64,000 nucleotides of DNA from Geodermatophilus ruber (GTDB lineage: Bacteria > Actinomycetota > Actinomycetes > Mycobacteriales > Geodermatophilaceae), in assembly GCF_900114385.1 (NCBI RefSeq), contig NZ_FOSW01000005.1:1-64000 (forward strand), read 5' to 3'. Below are positions 31,288-40,061 of the stretch, in pieces. Positions within the stretch are counted from its first letter, which is position 1; each line of letters begins with the position of its first letter. A program made the translations under genes and the position numbers. A model generated the notes under the pieces. That model saw nothing but the letters and a program-made list of their open reading frames with translations. It was not told where the DNA came from and made no database searches.

Positions 31288-32463
31288 ATGACTTCGCTCC
31301 AGCACGACCGTCGCCTCGACGAGGGGTCGGCGCCCGACGAGGGCTCCGTCCCCCCTGTCGACACGGCTCGGGTCCCCTCCGCGCAGCGGACTCCGGACCC
31401 GGCGCAGGCGACGTCGCTCAGGACCATCCCGACGCAGCGCACCGGGGAAGCGCCGGCGTCCGGAACCCGTAGCAACCCGCTCTCGACGGGCGCCAGGGTG
31501 CTGGCGAGGAGCCGGCGGATGGTGACCGCCACGGCCGCCGCCGCGCGCGCCGCCGGCCGGGGCCGGCCGCGACCGGCCGAGGAGCTGGCCGAGGTCACCG
31601 ACCTCGCCGGCCTCACCGGGCAGGCCGAGGCCGCCGCGCTCGCCGGAATCGAGGGACTGCCCGAGGGGCGCACCGCCCACGCTCGGCCGGCTCCCGGGAG
31701 CGGGGGCGCGCCGGGGGCCCGGCACGGGCTGCGGCGCCGCCGCCCCGTCCCGCCGCCGGCGTCCCGCCGGCCGGCGATGTACCTGGCCGCCGCCCTCGTC
31801 GGCGCGGTCGGCCTGGGCCTGGTCACCACCGACGACCGCGTCGCCCAGGCCGACTCCACCGAGGCGGGGAGCCACTCGGTGAGCGTCGCCCAGGAGCTCG
31901 GCCTCGACGGCGGCTCCCAGGCCGCCGCCATCGAGTCCGACGCGGCCGCGCGGCTCGGGGAGATGACCGCCAGCCGCACCGCGCGGGAGGCCGAGCAGGC
32001 CGCCGCGGCACAGGTCCAGGCCGAGGCCGACCGGCTGGCCGCGGAGGCGGCCGCGGAGGCCGCGCGTCCCGACGCCGTGCTGCCGGTCGCCGGCGCCCGG
32101 CTGACCAGCGGCTTCGGTCTTCGCTGGGGCACCATGCACTCCGGCATCGACCTCGCCGCGCCGATGCGCACGCCCGAGTACGCCGCCATGGACGGGATCG
32201 TCCTCGAGGCCGGCCCGGCCAGCGGCTACGGCCTGGCGGTGTACCTCCAGCACGAGAACGGCGACGTCACCGTCTACGGGCACATGGACGAGATTCTCGT
32301 CCAGCCCGGCCAGGTGGTCCGGGCCGGCGACACCATCGCGCTGCTGGGCAACCGCGGCCAGTCCACCGGCCCGCACCTGCACTTCGAGGTGCACGTCGGC
32401 GGTCTCAACGGGCAGAAGATCGACCCGCTCCCGTGGCTGCGGGAGCGCGGCGTCGCCATCTGA
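31288..32463 (+). CDS. M23 family metallopeptidase (LytM-like, membrane-anchored)
   Basis: A 391-aa cell-wall endopeptidase. A long Arg/Pro/Ala-rich cytoplasmic part of about 160 residues precedes one membrane helix (AMYLAAALVGAVGLGLV). Then follows an Ala/Glu-rich helix (about residues 220-265), and the peptidase domain at about 275-385. Zinc ligands are visible: HSGIDLAAP (HxxxD) near 283 and HLHFEVHVGG near 363. YGHMDEI and GNRGQSTGPHLHF are family blocks. It should cut peptide bridges in peptidoglycan outside the cell, or act as a scaffold for another hydrolase. The long basic cytoplasmic region is unusual and may bind a divisome partner. Confidence 0.92.
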   Translation: MTSLQHDRRLDEGSAPDEGSVPPVDTARVPSAQRTPDPAQATSLRTIPTQRTGEAPASGTRSNPLSTGARVLARSRRMVTATAAAARAAGRGRPRPAEELAEVTDLAGLTGQAEAAALAGIEGLPEGRTAHARPAPGSGGAPGARHGLRRRRPVPPPASRRPAMYLAAALVGAVGLGLVTTDDRVAQADSTEAGSHSVSVAQELGLDGGSQAAAIESDAAARLGEMTASRTAREAEQAAAAQVQAEADRLAAEAAAEAARPDAVLPVAGARLTSGFGLRWGTMHSGIDLAAPMRTPEYAAMDGIVLEAGPASGYGLAVYLQHENGDVTVYGHMDEILVQPGQVVRAGDTIALLGNRGQSTGPHLHFEVHVGGLNGQKIDPLPWLRERGVAI

Positions 32464-32480
32464 GGCGCCCCTTCCCGCTC

Positions 32481-32520
32481 CGACGCCCCCCGCCCGGTCC
32501 GATCCGGGCGGGGGGCGTCG
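32481..32520 (+). terminator. 17-bp perfect hairpin after the M23 peptidase gene
   Basis: CGACGCCCCCCGCCCGG (32481-32497) pairs exactly with CCGGGCGGGGGGCGTCG (32504-32520) around a 6-base loop, 17 nt after the M23 stop. There is no T-run, but stem strength makes it a clear terminator. Confidence 0.8.
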
Positions 32521-32608
32521 TGCGTCGGAGGCCCCCCGCTGGGGGCGTGCCGGGGCCGGTTGGTGGGACAGTGGGAGCGCACTGGGAGCGCGCGGCAGGA
32601 GGTCGTCG

Positions 32609-33574
32609 GTGGAGCACGGTTCGCACTCGGGCATGTGGGTGCCCGCGGAGCCGCCGACCTGGGGGCGGATGTTCCTGCCCCACCTGGACGCGTGGTCGGT
32701 CCTCGCCGTGCTGAGCCTGCTGGGCGTCCTCGGCTACCTGGTGGCGCTGATCCGGCTGCGCCGCTCGGGCGTCACCTGGCCGTGGTGGCGGACGGCGTCG
32801 TGGATCGCCGGCTGCCTCTCGCTGTTCGCCGTCACCGGCACCTGGCTCAACGGCTACAGCATGGTGCTGTTCAGCGTCCACATGGCCCAGCACATGGTGC
32901 TGTCGATGGTCGTGCCGCTGCTGCTGCTCGTCGGCGCCCCGGTGACGCTCGCGCTGCGCACCCTGCCCCGCGGCAGGGGAGTGGCCGGCGTTCCCCGGGC
33001 GCTGCTGCTCGACGCGCTGCACAGCCGGGTCGCCCGGTTCCTCGCGCACCCGGCCTTCACGCTGCCGCTGTTCCTGGCCAGCCTCTACGGCGTCTACTTC
33101 ACGCCGATCTTCGACGCGCTGATGGCCGACCCGTTCGGCCACCAGTTCATGCTGGCCCACTTCACGGTCACCGGGCTGCTGTTCTTCGGCCCGATCCTCG
33201 CCCAGGACCCGTGGCCTCGGACGGCCGGCCACGGCGGCCGGATGCTGGAGCTGCTCATCCCCATGCCGCTGCACGCCTTCTTCGGCGTCGCGGTCATGAT
33301 GGCCGGCTCCCTCGTGGTGGAGACCTTCGCGCACCCGCCGGCCGGCTGGGGGGTCGACGTCCTGGCCGACCAGAAGACCGCCGGCAGCATCGCCTGGTCC
33401 TTCGGCGAGCTGCCGACGGTCTTCGTGATGGCCGTCGTGCTGTTCTCGTGGATGGGCTCCGAGGGTCGCAAGGCCGCCCGGCTCGACCGGGCCGCGGCAC
33501 GCACCGAGGACGCGGAGCTCGCGGCCTACAACGAGCGCCTCAAGGCCCTGGCGGCCCGGTCGGCGGGCAGCTGA
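32609..33574 (+). CDS. ctaG: Cytochrome c oxidase assembly protein (CtaG/caa3 type)
   Basis: A 321-aa protein with about seven membrane helices, of the CtaG_Bacillus/caa3-assembly family (Pfam CtaG). Typical blocks are LFSVHMAQHMVLSMVVPLLL with clustered His and Met that may bind copper, GVYFTPIFDALMA, HQFMLAHFTVTGLLFFGPIL, and PLHAFFGVAVMM. It helps deliver copper or assemble the oxidase. AGGAGG lies 7 nt before the GTG. The ctaD oxidase subunit gene is 3.2 kb downstream, in line with a joint role but on a separate transcript. The C-terminal tail is charged and cytoplasmic. Confidence 0.88.
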   Translation: MEHGSHSGMWVPAEPPTWGRMFLPHLDAWSVLAVLSLLGVLGYLVALIRLRRSGVTWPWWRTASWIAGCLSLFAVTGTWLNGYSMVLFSVHMAQHMVLSMVVPLLLLVGAPVTLALRTLPRGRGVAGVPRALLLDALHSRVARFLAHPAFTLPLFLASLYGVYFTPIFDALMADPFGHQFMLAHFTVTGLLFFGPILAQDPWPRTAGHGGRMLELLIPMPLHAFFGVAVMMAGSLVVETFAHPPAGWGVDVLADQKTAGSIAWSFGELPTVFVMAVVLFSWMGSEGRKAARLDRAAARTEDAELAAYNERLKALAARSAGS

Positions 33575-33584
33575 GCGGTGACAT

Positions 33585-33615
33585 CGTCGTCCCGTCGGAC
33601 GGCACCGCGGCCGGG
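33585..33615 (+). repeat. Short dispersed repeat, family 2 copy A
   Basis: CGTCGTCCCGTCGGACGG followed by CACCGCGGCCGGG, just after the ctaG stop. It closely resembles 39985-40020 (GTCGTCC, GGACG, CACCGCGGCC shared in order). Each lies between convergent genes, so a terminator role is likely. This copy has a weaker stem. Confidence 0.45.
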
Positions 33616-33656
33616 TGCGGTCCCTGCGACCGGTCCACGCCGCGGGGCCGAGTGGA

Positions 33657-35207
33657 TCAGCCCATGTGGGCCATGGCCTCGCCCTCTGCGGGCAGGTCGT
33701 CCTTGGTGGCCTTGATGAGCACCGCGGCGACCAGCGCACCGAGGACCAGCAGCGCCGCTGCCCAGGTGAAGGCGGTCGTGTAGCCCTCCACCTGCGCCCG
33801 GAGGGCGACGATCGGGTCCTGCGGGTTCTCCCCGGAGGTCGCGACGTCGGTGAAGTAGTCGGTGATCGCCCCGACCGACAGGGTGGCCAGCAGCGCGGTG
33901 CCGATCGAGGCGCCGACCTGCTGGGTGGCGTTCAGCATCGCGCTGGCCGCGCCCGCGTCGTGGGCGCCGGCGCCCACGAGTGCGAGGTTGGACAGCGGCA
34001 CGAACGTGAAGCCGAGCCCCAGGCCCAGGAGCAGCTGCCCGGGGAAGGCCAGCTCCCAGAAGCCGCTGTCGACGTCCAGGAACGACATGACGAACAGCCC
34101 GCCCGCCGCAAGGAAGCCGCCGAGCACGATCAGCGGCTTGGGGCCGACCCTGGTCACCAGCGCGCTGGCGGCGCCGGCCGAGATCAGCACGCCGAGCGTG
34201 GTGGGCAGCGAGGCGAGGCCGGCCTGCACCGGCTCGTAGCCGAGCACCTGCTGGAAGTACAGGCTCAGGAAGAAGAAGGCCCCGATCAGCCCGGCGCCCA
34301 CCAGCGTCGAGGTCAGGTAGGCCCCACCCCGGTTGCGGTCGAGCACGATCCGCATCGGCAGCAGCGGGTTGCGGGTCCGCAGCTCCAGGACGACGAAGGC
34401 GACGACCAGCAGGACGCCGACGCCGATGAAGGTCAGCGCCAGCGGCTCGGTCCAGCCGCTGTCCCCGCTGCCCCCGGGCGCCGTGTTCTCCTGCGAGGCC
34501 TCGGCCACCCGGGTGAAGCCGTAGACGACCGAGGCGATGCCGGCGGTGATGAGCACCGCGCCGGGGATGTCGTAGCTGGTGTCCCCGGGAGCCTTGCTCT
34601 CCGGCACGATGGGGATGGCCGCCAGGATGGCGACGATGGCCACGGGCAGGTTCACCCAGAAGCACCAGCGCCAGTCGGCGTACTCGGTGAGCACCCCGCC
34701 CAGCAGCAGCCCGACGGCCGAGCCGCCGCCGGCGATCGCGCCGTAGACCGCGAAGGCCTTGGCGCGCTCCTTGGCGTCGGTGAACAGGACGGTGAGCAGG
34801 GCGAGGGAGGCCGGGGCGAGCAGCGCGCCGAAGGCGCCCTGCAGGGCCCGGGCGGCGAAGAGCATGCCCTCGTCGGACGCGATGCCGCCCAGGGCCGAGG
34901 CGAGGGCGAAGCCGGCGGCACCGACGAGGTAGGTGCGCTTGCGGCCCCAGAAGTCGGCGATCCGGCCGCCCAGGAGCAGGAAGCCGCCGAAGGTCAGCGT
35001 GTACGCGGTGACGATCCACTGCTGGGACGCGGCCGAGATCCCCAGGTCGCTGGAGACGGCCGGCAGCGCGATGTTGACGACCGTCGCGTCGAGGATGACC
35101 AGCAGGACGGTGACGGCGATGACCGCCAGCGCCAGCCACCGCCTCGGGTACGGCTCCTCGCCGAGATGGCCGGGTCCGCCGGCGAGCAGGGACGTGCGGT
35201 CTGTCAT
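33657..35207 (-). CDS. MFS transporter, DHA2 (EmrB/QacA) drug-efflux type, 14 helices
   Basis: A 516-aa proton-driven exporter. Motif C-like region and family sites are visible: VLLVILDATVVNIALPAVSSDL in helix 1, TAYTLTFGGFLLLGGRIADFWGRKR (loop 2-3 motif A), FAARALQGAFGALLAPASLALL and WRWCFWVNLPVAIVAI. The Asp in VILDATVV is the conserved helix-1 acid of DHA2. The long extracellular loop late in the protein (EGYTTAF region) is typical. Members export cationic dyes, antiseptics and antibiotics; substrates here are unknown. No local regulator is seen, which is unusual for this class. Convergent with ctaG. Confidence 0.93.
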   Translation of the reverse strand: MTDRTSLLAGGPGHLGEEPYPRRWLALAVIAVTVLLVILDATVVNIALPAVSSDLGISAASQQWIVTAYTLTFGGFLLLGGRIADFWGRKRTYLVGAAGFALASALGGIASDEGMLFAARALQGAFGALLAPASLALLTVLFTDAKERAKAFAVYGAIAGGGSAVGLLLGGVLTEYADWRWCFWVNLPVAIVAILAAIPIVPESKAPGDTSYDIPGAVLITAGIASVVYGFTRVAEASQENTAPGGSGDSGWTEPLALTFIGVGVLLVVAFVVLELRTRNPLLPMRIVLDRNRGGAYLTSTLVGAGLIGAFFFLSLYFQQVLGYEPVQAGLASLPTTLGVLISAGAASALVTRVGPKPLIVLGGFLAAGGLFVMSFLDVDSGFWELAFPGQLLLGLGLGFTFVPLSNLALVGAGAHDAGAASAMLNATQQVGASIGTALLATLSVGAITDYFTDVATSGENPQDPIVALRAQVEGYTTAFTWAAALLVLGALVAAVLIKATKDDLPAEGEAMAHMG

Positions 35208-35287
35208 GGGTGTCCTCGGGGGAGTCGTGCGGAGAAGTGCCCGGTCCTCGGGCGAGAGGCAAGGTAGCCGCCTGAGAGCATTCCCAG

Positions 35288-35791
35288 GTGCCCTTTTCCC
35301 TGGTGTTCACCTCGGACACGCACGTTCCGAAGCGGGCACGTGACCTACCTCATGCGCTGTGGTCGGCGATCGACGCCGCGGACGTCGTCGTGCACGCCGG
35401 GGACTGGGTCGACGTCGCCCTGCTCGACCGGATCGAGCAGCGGGCCCGGCGGCTGGTCGCGGTGTACGGCAACAACGACCACGGGCGGCTGCGCGAGCGG
35501 CTGCCGGAGGTGGCCCGGGCGGAGCTGGAGGGCCTCCGCGTCGCCGTCGTCCACGAGACGGGGGACCGGAAGGGCCGGGAGGCGCGCTGCGCGGTCCGCT
35601 TCCCCGACGCCGACCTGCTGGTGTTCGGGCACAGCCACATCCCCTGGGACACCACGGCCGGGACCGGGCTGCGGCTGCTCAACCCGGGCTCACCGACCGA
35701 CCGGCGCCGGCAGCCGCACGGCACGTTCGTCACCGCGGTCGCCGCCGACGGCGCGCTGCACGACGTGACCTTCCACCCCGTCCCCCGGTGA
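35288..35791 (+). CDS. YfcE/MJ0936-type metallophosphoesterase
   Basis: A 167-aa phosphodiesterase of the calcineurin-like fold. Metal-binding motifs are in order: FTSDTHVP (DxH), VHAGDW (GDxx), VYGNNDHGRL (GNxD/N-H), VVHETGD (family GHG is altered to HETG) and FGHSHIPW (GHxH), LLNPGSPT. The length is usual for family members that cleave non-physiological phosphodiesters; the true substrate is unknown. The motif VVHETGDR lacks the second His of the typical VVHGH and may alter specificity. The GTG at 35288 has no clear ribosome site. Confidence 0.88.
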   Translation: MPFSLVFTSDTHVPKRARDLPHALWSAIDAADVVVHAGDWVDVALLDRIEQRARRLVAVYGNNDHGRLRERLPEVARAELEGLRVAVVHETGDRKGREARCAVRFPDADLLVFGHSHIPWDTTAGTGLRLLNPGSPTDRRRQPHGTFVTAVAADGALHDVTFHPVPR

Positions 35792-35816
35792 GGCGGGGGA
35801 GGATCGGGCCCGCCCG

Positions 35817-36683
35817 ATGAGCACCCGCCGCCCCTGGCCCGCGCGGGCCCTCGCCCTGCTCGCCTGCCCGGTGTGCGGGGCGGCGCTCGACGCCGCCCCC
35901 GGCGACGCGGGCCTGCGCTGCCCGACGGGGCACGCCTTCGACCGGGCCCGGCAGGGGCAGGTCACCCTGCTGCCGCCCGGGCACGTCGCGCCGTCGGGGG
36001 ACTCGGCGGCGATGGTCGCCGACCGGGTGCTCTTCCTGGGCGCGGGGCACTACGCGGGCATCACCCGCGCCCTGGGTGACGCCGTCCTCGCGGAGGACGG
36101 TGACCCGCCCGGCACCCTGCTCGACCTCGGCGGGGGCACCGGGCACCACCTCGCGGCGGTCCTCGACCGCCTGCCGGACGCCGTCGGCCTCGTCCTGGAC
36201 TCCTCCCGCTACGCGGCGCGGCGGGCGGCGGGAGCACACCCGCGGGCGGTGTCGGTCGTCGCCGACGCCTGGGCGCGGCTGCCCGTCCGCGACGGGACCC
36301 TGGACCGGGTGCTGGTGGTCTTCGCCCCGCGGAACGGTCCGGAGATCGCCCGGGTGCTGCGCCCCGGCGGCCGGCTGGTCGTGGTGACACCGGCCGCCGA
36401 CCACCTCGCCGAGCTGATCGCGCCGCTCGGCCTGCTGCAGGTCGACCCGGACAAGGCCCGCCGGCTGGCCGCCACCCTCGAGCCGCACCTGCGGCCGGCC
36501 TCGGCCACCGGGCACCGGGAGCGGCTGCTGCTGGACCGGGCGGCGATCACCACGCTGGTCGGGATGGGCCCGCACGCCCGGCACCTGAGCCCGCAGGCGC
36601 TGGCCGCGGCGGTGGCGGGGCTGCCCGAGCCCACGGCGGTGACGGTCTCGGTCGACGTCACCAGCTGGACGCCGGCCGGCTGA
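35817..36683 (+). CDS. RlmA-like 23S rRNA (guanine-N1)-methyltransferase family protein
   Basis: A 288-aa methyltransferase with an N-terminal zinc finger (LACPVCGAALD, then LRCPTGHAFDRARQGQV: two CxxC-type pairs with His) and a SAM domain (LLDLGGGTGHHLAAV, GLVLDSSRYAARRAA, VVADAWARLPVRDGTLDRVLVVFAPRN). This order is that of RlmA(I)/(II) enzymes that methylate G745/G748 of 23S rRNA; RlmA(II)/TlrB gives resistance to mycinamicin and tylosin. Which guanine is modified cannot be told. It follows the phosphoesterase stop by 25 bp and is probably co-transcribed. Confidence 0.88.
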   Translation: MSTRRPWPARALALLACPVCGAALDAAPGDAGLRCPTGHAFDRARQGQVTLLPPGHVAPSGDSAAMVADRVLFLGAGHYAGITRALGDAVLAEDGDPPGTLLDLGGGTGHHLAAVLDRLPDAVGLVLDSSRYAARRAAGAHPRAVSVVADAWARLPVRDGTLDRVLVVFAPRNGPEIARVLRPGGRLVVVTPAADHLAELIAPLGLLQVDPDKARRLAATLEPHLRPASATGHRERLLLDRAAITTLVGMGPHARHLSPQALAAAVAGLPEPTAVTVSVDVTSWTPAG

Positions 36684-36689
36684 ACCCCC

Positions 36690-36715
36690 CGGTCGCGCGC
36701 CCGGCGCGGCGACCG
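36690..36715 (+). terminator. GC hairpin after the RlmA-like gene
   Basis: CGGTCGC (36690-36696) pairs with GCGACCG (36709-36715), with further inner GC pairing, 7 nt after the stop. It probably ends the phosphoesterase-methyltransferase transcript before ctaD. Confidence 0.5.
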
Positions 36716-36787
36716 AGCGGTCACGGTTCGCCCGCAGCGGCCCGGCGCGCCCGCACCGGCGGCGAGAGGTCACCCCGCGCCACCGTC

Positions 36788-36793
36788 TAAGCT
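36788..36793 (+). promoter_or_regulatory. Leaderless -10 hexamer of ctaD
   Basis: TAAGCT fits TANNNT and lies exactly 6 nt before GTG 36800. No Shine-Dalgarno is present, so ctaD is probably translated from a leaderless mRNA. Confidence 0.6.
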
Positions 36794-36799
36794 GCGGCC

Positions 36800-38551
36800 G
36801 TGACGATCGCACCGGCGCCGATCGTGAGCCGGCCGAACCCGGCTCACGAGGTCGAGAAGGGCTCGCGGCTCTCCAACCTGCTGCGGACCACCGACCACAA
36901 GACCATCGGCCTCATGTACCTGGCCACCTCGTTCGCATGGTTCATGCTCGGGGGGCTGATGGCCATGCTCATGCGTGGCGAGCTGGCCCAGCCGGGCCTG
37001 CAGTTCCTCTCGCCCGAGCAGTACAACCAGCTGTTCACCATGCACGGCACGGTGATGCTGCTGTTCTTCGCGACGCCGCTGTTCTTCGCGTTCGCGAACC
37101 TGATCATGCCGCTGCAGATCGGCGCGCCCGACGTCGCGTTCCCGCGGCTCAACGCCTTCTCGTACTGGCTGTTCCTCTTCGGCAGCACCCTGGCCGTGGC
37201 CGGCTTCCTCACCCCCGGTGGTGCTGCGGACTTCGGCTGGTTCGCCTACACCCCGCTGAGCGACGTGACCAACACCCCGGGGGCCGGTGCCGACCTGTGG
37301 ATCGCCGGTCTGGCGGTCAGCGGTCTGGGCACGATCCTCGGTGGCGTCAACTTCATCGCCACGATCGTCTGCCTGCGGGCGCCTGGCATGACGCTGTTCC
37401 GGATGCCGATCTTCACCTGGAACGCGCTGGTCACCAGCATGCTGATCCTGCTGGCCTTCCCGATCCTCACCGCGGCGCTGTTCGCCCTGCTCGCCGACCG
37501 GCAGCTGGGGGCGCTCGTCTACTCGGAGGAGAACGGGGGCGCCATGCTGTGGCAGCACCTGTTCTGGTTCTTCGGGCACCCCGAGGTCTACATCATCGCG
37601 CTGCCGTTCTTCGGCATCGTCACCGAGATCATCCCGGTCTTCGCCCGCAAGCCGCTGTTCGGCTACAAGGGCATGGTCTTCGCGACCCTGGGGATCGGGT
37701 TCCTCTCGCTGACCGTGTGGGCGCACCACATGTACGCCACCGGCGCGGTGCTCCTGCCCTTCTTCGCCTTCCTCACCTACCTGATCGCGGTGCCGACCGG
37801 CATCAAGTTCTTCAACTGGATCGGCTCGATGTGGCGGGGTCAGATGACCTTCGAGACGCCGATGCTGTTCTCGATCGGGTTCATGATCACCTTCCTCCTC
37901 GGTGGTCTGACCGGTGTGCTGCTGGCCAGCCCGCCGCTGGACTGGCACGTCTCCGACTCCTACTTCGTGGTCGCGCACTTCCACTACGTGGTCTTCGGCA
38001 CCGTGGTGTTCGCCGCCTACGCCGGCATCTACTTCTGGTTCCCGAAGATGTGCGGCCGGATGATGGACGAGCGGCTGGGCAAGCTGCACTTCTGGCTGAC
38101 CTTCATCGGCTTCCACGGCACGTTCCTGGTGCAGCACTGGCTGGGCAGCGAGGGCATGCCGCGCCGGTACGTCAACTACCTGGCCAGCGACGGGTTCACC
38201 ACGCTGAACGTGGTCTCCACCATCGGCTCGTTCGTGCTCGGCGCCTCGACCATCCCGTTCCTCTACAACGTGGCGAAGTCCTGGCGGCACGGGAAGCTCG
38301 CCCTGCGCGACGACCCGTGGGGCCACGGCAACTCCCTGGAGTGGGCGACCTCCTCCCCGCCGCCGCGGCACAACTTCGTGGAGATCCCCAAGATCCGCTC
38401 CGAGCGTCCGGCCTTCGAGGCGCACTACCCGCACCTCCTCGAGCGGCTGCAGCGCGAGGCGCACGCCGGGAAGAAGCACCAGCCCTACGCCGACCAGATC
38501 GTCGGCGGGAGCGGTCCGCGGCAGGGTCCCCGCGACCCCGACGCCACCTGA
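36800..38551 (+). CDS. ctaD: Cytochrome c oxidase subunit I (aa3 type)
   Basis: A 583-aa catalytic heme-copper subunit with 12 helices. [15 protein letters not shown] holds the first low-spin heme His. [14 protein letters not shown] (HPEVY near residue 259) gives the Cu-B His and the cross-linked Tyr. WAHHMYATG (near 308) gives the other two Cu-B His. [11 protein letters not shown] (near 393) supplies the heme a3 and second heme a His. The K-channel and D-channel areas are typical of A-type oxidases. The actinobacterial C-terminal extension is present ([19 protein letters not shown]). It accepts electrons from the cytochrome bcc complex; ctaC and ctaE are not here, as is common for actinobacteria where ctaD stands alone. 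Confidence 0.97.
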   Translation: MTIAPAPIVSRPNPAHEVEKGSRLSNLLRTTDHKTIGLMYLATSFAWFMLGGLMAMLMRGELAQPGLQFLSPEQYNQLFTMHGTVMLLFFATPLFFAFANLIMPLQIGAPDVAFPRLNAFSYWLFLFGSTLAVAGFLTPGGAADFGWFAYTPLSDVTNTPGAGADLWIAGLAVSGLGTILGGVNFIATIVCLRAPGMTLFRMPIFTWNALVTSMLILLAFPILTAALFALLADRQLGALVYSEENGGAMLWQHLFWFFGHPEVYIIALPFFGIVTEIIPVFARKPLFGYKGMVFATLGIGFLSLTVWAHHMYATGAVLLPFFAFLTYLIAVPTGIKFFNWIGSMWRGQMTFETPMLFSIGFMITFLLGGLTGVLLASPPLDWHVSDSYFVVAHFHYVVFGTVVFAAYAGIYFWFPKMCGRMMDERLGKLHFWLTFIGFHGTFLVQHWLGSEGMPRRYVNYLASDGFTTLNVVSTIGSFVLGASTIPFLYNVAKSWRHGKLALRDDPWGHGNSLEWATSSPPPRHNFVEIPKIRSERPAFEAHYPHLLERLQREAHAGKKHQPYADQIVGGSGPRQGPRDPDAT

Positions 38552-38609
38552 GAATGGACCCCCTCCTCCCCACCCCGCGCTAGCTCGGGGTGGGCCCCGG
38601 GAGGGGGCC
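38552..38609 (+). repeat. Terminator-like dispersed repeat, family 1 copy 3
   Basis: Begins with the base after the ctaD stop. Outer stem CCCCCTCC (38559-38566) with GGAGGGGG (38600-38607); inner stem CCCACCCCG (38569-38577) with CGGGGTGGG (38586-38594) around CGCTAGCT. It shares order and key words (GGACCC, CTCGGGG, GGGCCCC, GGCC) with 43689-43744 and 45940-45997. Each copy follows a stop codon directly. Likely a terminator. Confidence 0.65.
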
Positions 38610-38613
38610 GCCT

Positions 38614-38650
38614 GCGACGCCCCGTCGGCCCTCGGCCGGCGGGGCGTCGC
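38614..38650 (+). terminator. 11-bp perfect hairpin between ctaD and serB
   Basis: GCGACGCCCCG (38614-38624) pairs with CGGGGCGTCGC (38640-38650). The loop itself holds GGCC repeats. Placed after the family-1 repeat, it forms a second, tandem terminator of ctaD. Confidence 0.6.
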
Positions 38651-38702
38651 CGTTCCCGGGCCGGTGCGCCGGCCCGCGGCAGCGGTGGGGGACGATGGCT
38701 GC

Positions 38703-39983
38703 GTGCCGCTCGACCCCGCCCCCCGCACGCCGTCGGATCCCGCCGCGCCGCATCCCGCCCCGCAGGGCCCGCGGGCCCTGCTCACCGTCACCGGGGCCGA
38801 CCATCCGGGGGTCACCGCCCGGCTGTTCACCGCGCTCGCCGAGGCCGGCGACGAGAAGCGGGCCGTCGAGGTGCGCGACGTCGAGCAGGTCGTCGTCCAC
38901 GGGCAGCTGGTGCTGGGGGTCGTGGTCGGCGTCGTGCCGGTCGCCGACGCCCCGCCGGTGGAGGAGGCGGCCTTCCTCGCCGGCCTCGAGCGGCTGGCGG
39001 CGGAGGTGGGCCCGGCCACGGGCGTGCACGTGCAGGTGGAGTCCCTGGCCGGCGACGGCCCCGGCGTCGTGCCCGCCGGCCGGCCGCACCACGTCATCGT
39101 GCTCGGCCGGCCCGTGCCGCCCGAGGCGGTGGCCGGGGCCGCGTCGGCGATCGCCGGGCTGGGCGCCAACATCGACGCCATCCGCCGGCTGTCGGACTAC
39201 CCGGTGACCAGCTTCGAGCTCACCGTCTCCGGCGCCGAGGCCACCGCGCTGCGCACCGCGCTCGCGTCGGTCGCGGCGGCCACCGGCGCCGACATCGCCG
39301 TGGAACAGGTCGGGCTGGCCCGGCGCAGCAAGCGGCTGATCGTGCTCGACGTGGACTCCACGCTGGTGCGCGGCGAGGTGATCGACGAGCTCGCGGCCCG
39401 GGCCGGGCGGGCCGCCGAGGTCGCCCGGATCACGGCGGCGGCGATGAACGGGGAGCTGGACTTCGCCCAGTCGCTGCGCGCGCGGGTGGCAGCGCTGGCG
39501 GGGCTGCCGGTCGAGGTGCTCGACGAGGTGCGCGAGCACCTGGTGCTCACCCCGGGTGCGCGCACACTCATCCGCACGCTCAAGCGGCTGGGGTTCCGCT
39601 GCGGGATCGTCAGCGGCGGGTTCACCCAGATCACCGACCCGCTCGCCGAGCAGCTCGGCCTGGACTTCGCCGCGGCCAACACCCTCGAGGTCGCCGACGG
39701 CCGGCTGACCGGCGGCCTGGTGGGGGAGATCGTGGACCGCGCGGGGAAGGCCCGCGCCCTGGCCCGGTTCGCCGCGGAGTACGGGATCCCGCTGGAGCAG
39801 ACGGTCGCGGTCGGCGACGGCGCCAACGACCTCGACATGCTCAACGCAGCCGGGCTGGGCATCGCCTTCAACGCCAAGCCCTACGTCCGCGAGCAGGCGC
39901 ACACCGCGCTCAACCAGCCCTACCTGGACGCCGTCCTGCAGGTGCTCGGCTTCACCCGCGACGAGGTCCTCGACGCGGTGTGA
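38703..39983 (+). CDS. serB: Phosphoserine phosphatase SerB
   Basis: A 426-aa phosphatase of the last step of serine synthesis. Two N-terminal ACT-type regulatory domains (residues about 25-195: LLTVTGADHPGVTARLFTAL, HVIVLGRPVPPEAVAG) precede the HAD phosphatase (about 205-420). Motif I is VLDVDSTLVRGEVIDELA with the nucleophile Asp and acid Asp; motif II Ser in GIVSGGFTQIT; motif III Lys and Asp in VGDGANDLDMLNAAG. The GTG at 38703 gives the family length. ACT domains point to feedback by serine. The hairpins before it suggest its own promoter, though none is obvious. Confidence 0.95.
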   Translation: MPLDPAPRTPSDPAAPHPAPQGPRALLTVTGADHPGVTARLFTALAEAGDEKRAVEVRDVEQVVVHGQLVLGVVVGVVPVADAPPVEEAAFLAGLERLAAEVGPATGVHVQVESLAGDGPGVVPAGRPHHVIVLGRPVPPEAVAGAASAIAGLGANIDAIRRLSDYPVTSFELTVSGAEATALRTALASVAAATGADIAVEQVGLARRSKRLIVLDVDSTLVRGEVIDELAARAGRAAEVARITAAAMNGELDFAQSLRARVAALAGLPVEVLDEVREHLVLTPGARTLIRTLKRLGFRCGIVSGGFTQITDPLAEQLGLDFAAANTLEVADGRLTGGLVGEIVDRAGKARALARFAAEYGIPLEQTVAVGDGANDLDMLNAAGLGIAFNAKPYVREQAHTALNQPYLDAVLQVLGFTRDEVLDAV

Positions 39984-39984
39984 C

Positions 39985-40020
39985 CTGTCGTCCGCCCGGA
40001 CGACACCGCGGCCAGGACCG
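39985..40020 (+). repeat. Short dispersed repeat, family 2 copy B (hairpin after serB)
   Basis: GTCGTCCG (39987-39994) pairs with CGGACGAC (39997-40004) with only two loop bases, followed by ACCGCGGCCAGG. It starts right after the serB stop. It resembles 33585-33615. Likely a terminator between serB and the convergent pncA. Confidence 0.5.
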
Positions 40021-40061
40021 TCGGGTGGCGTCCCCGGCTGCGGGGCTCCGGCAGGGCGTCG

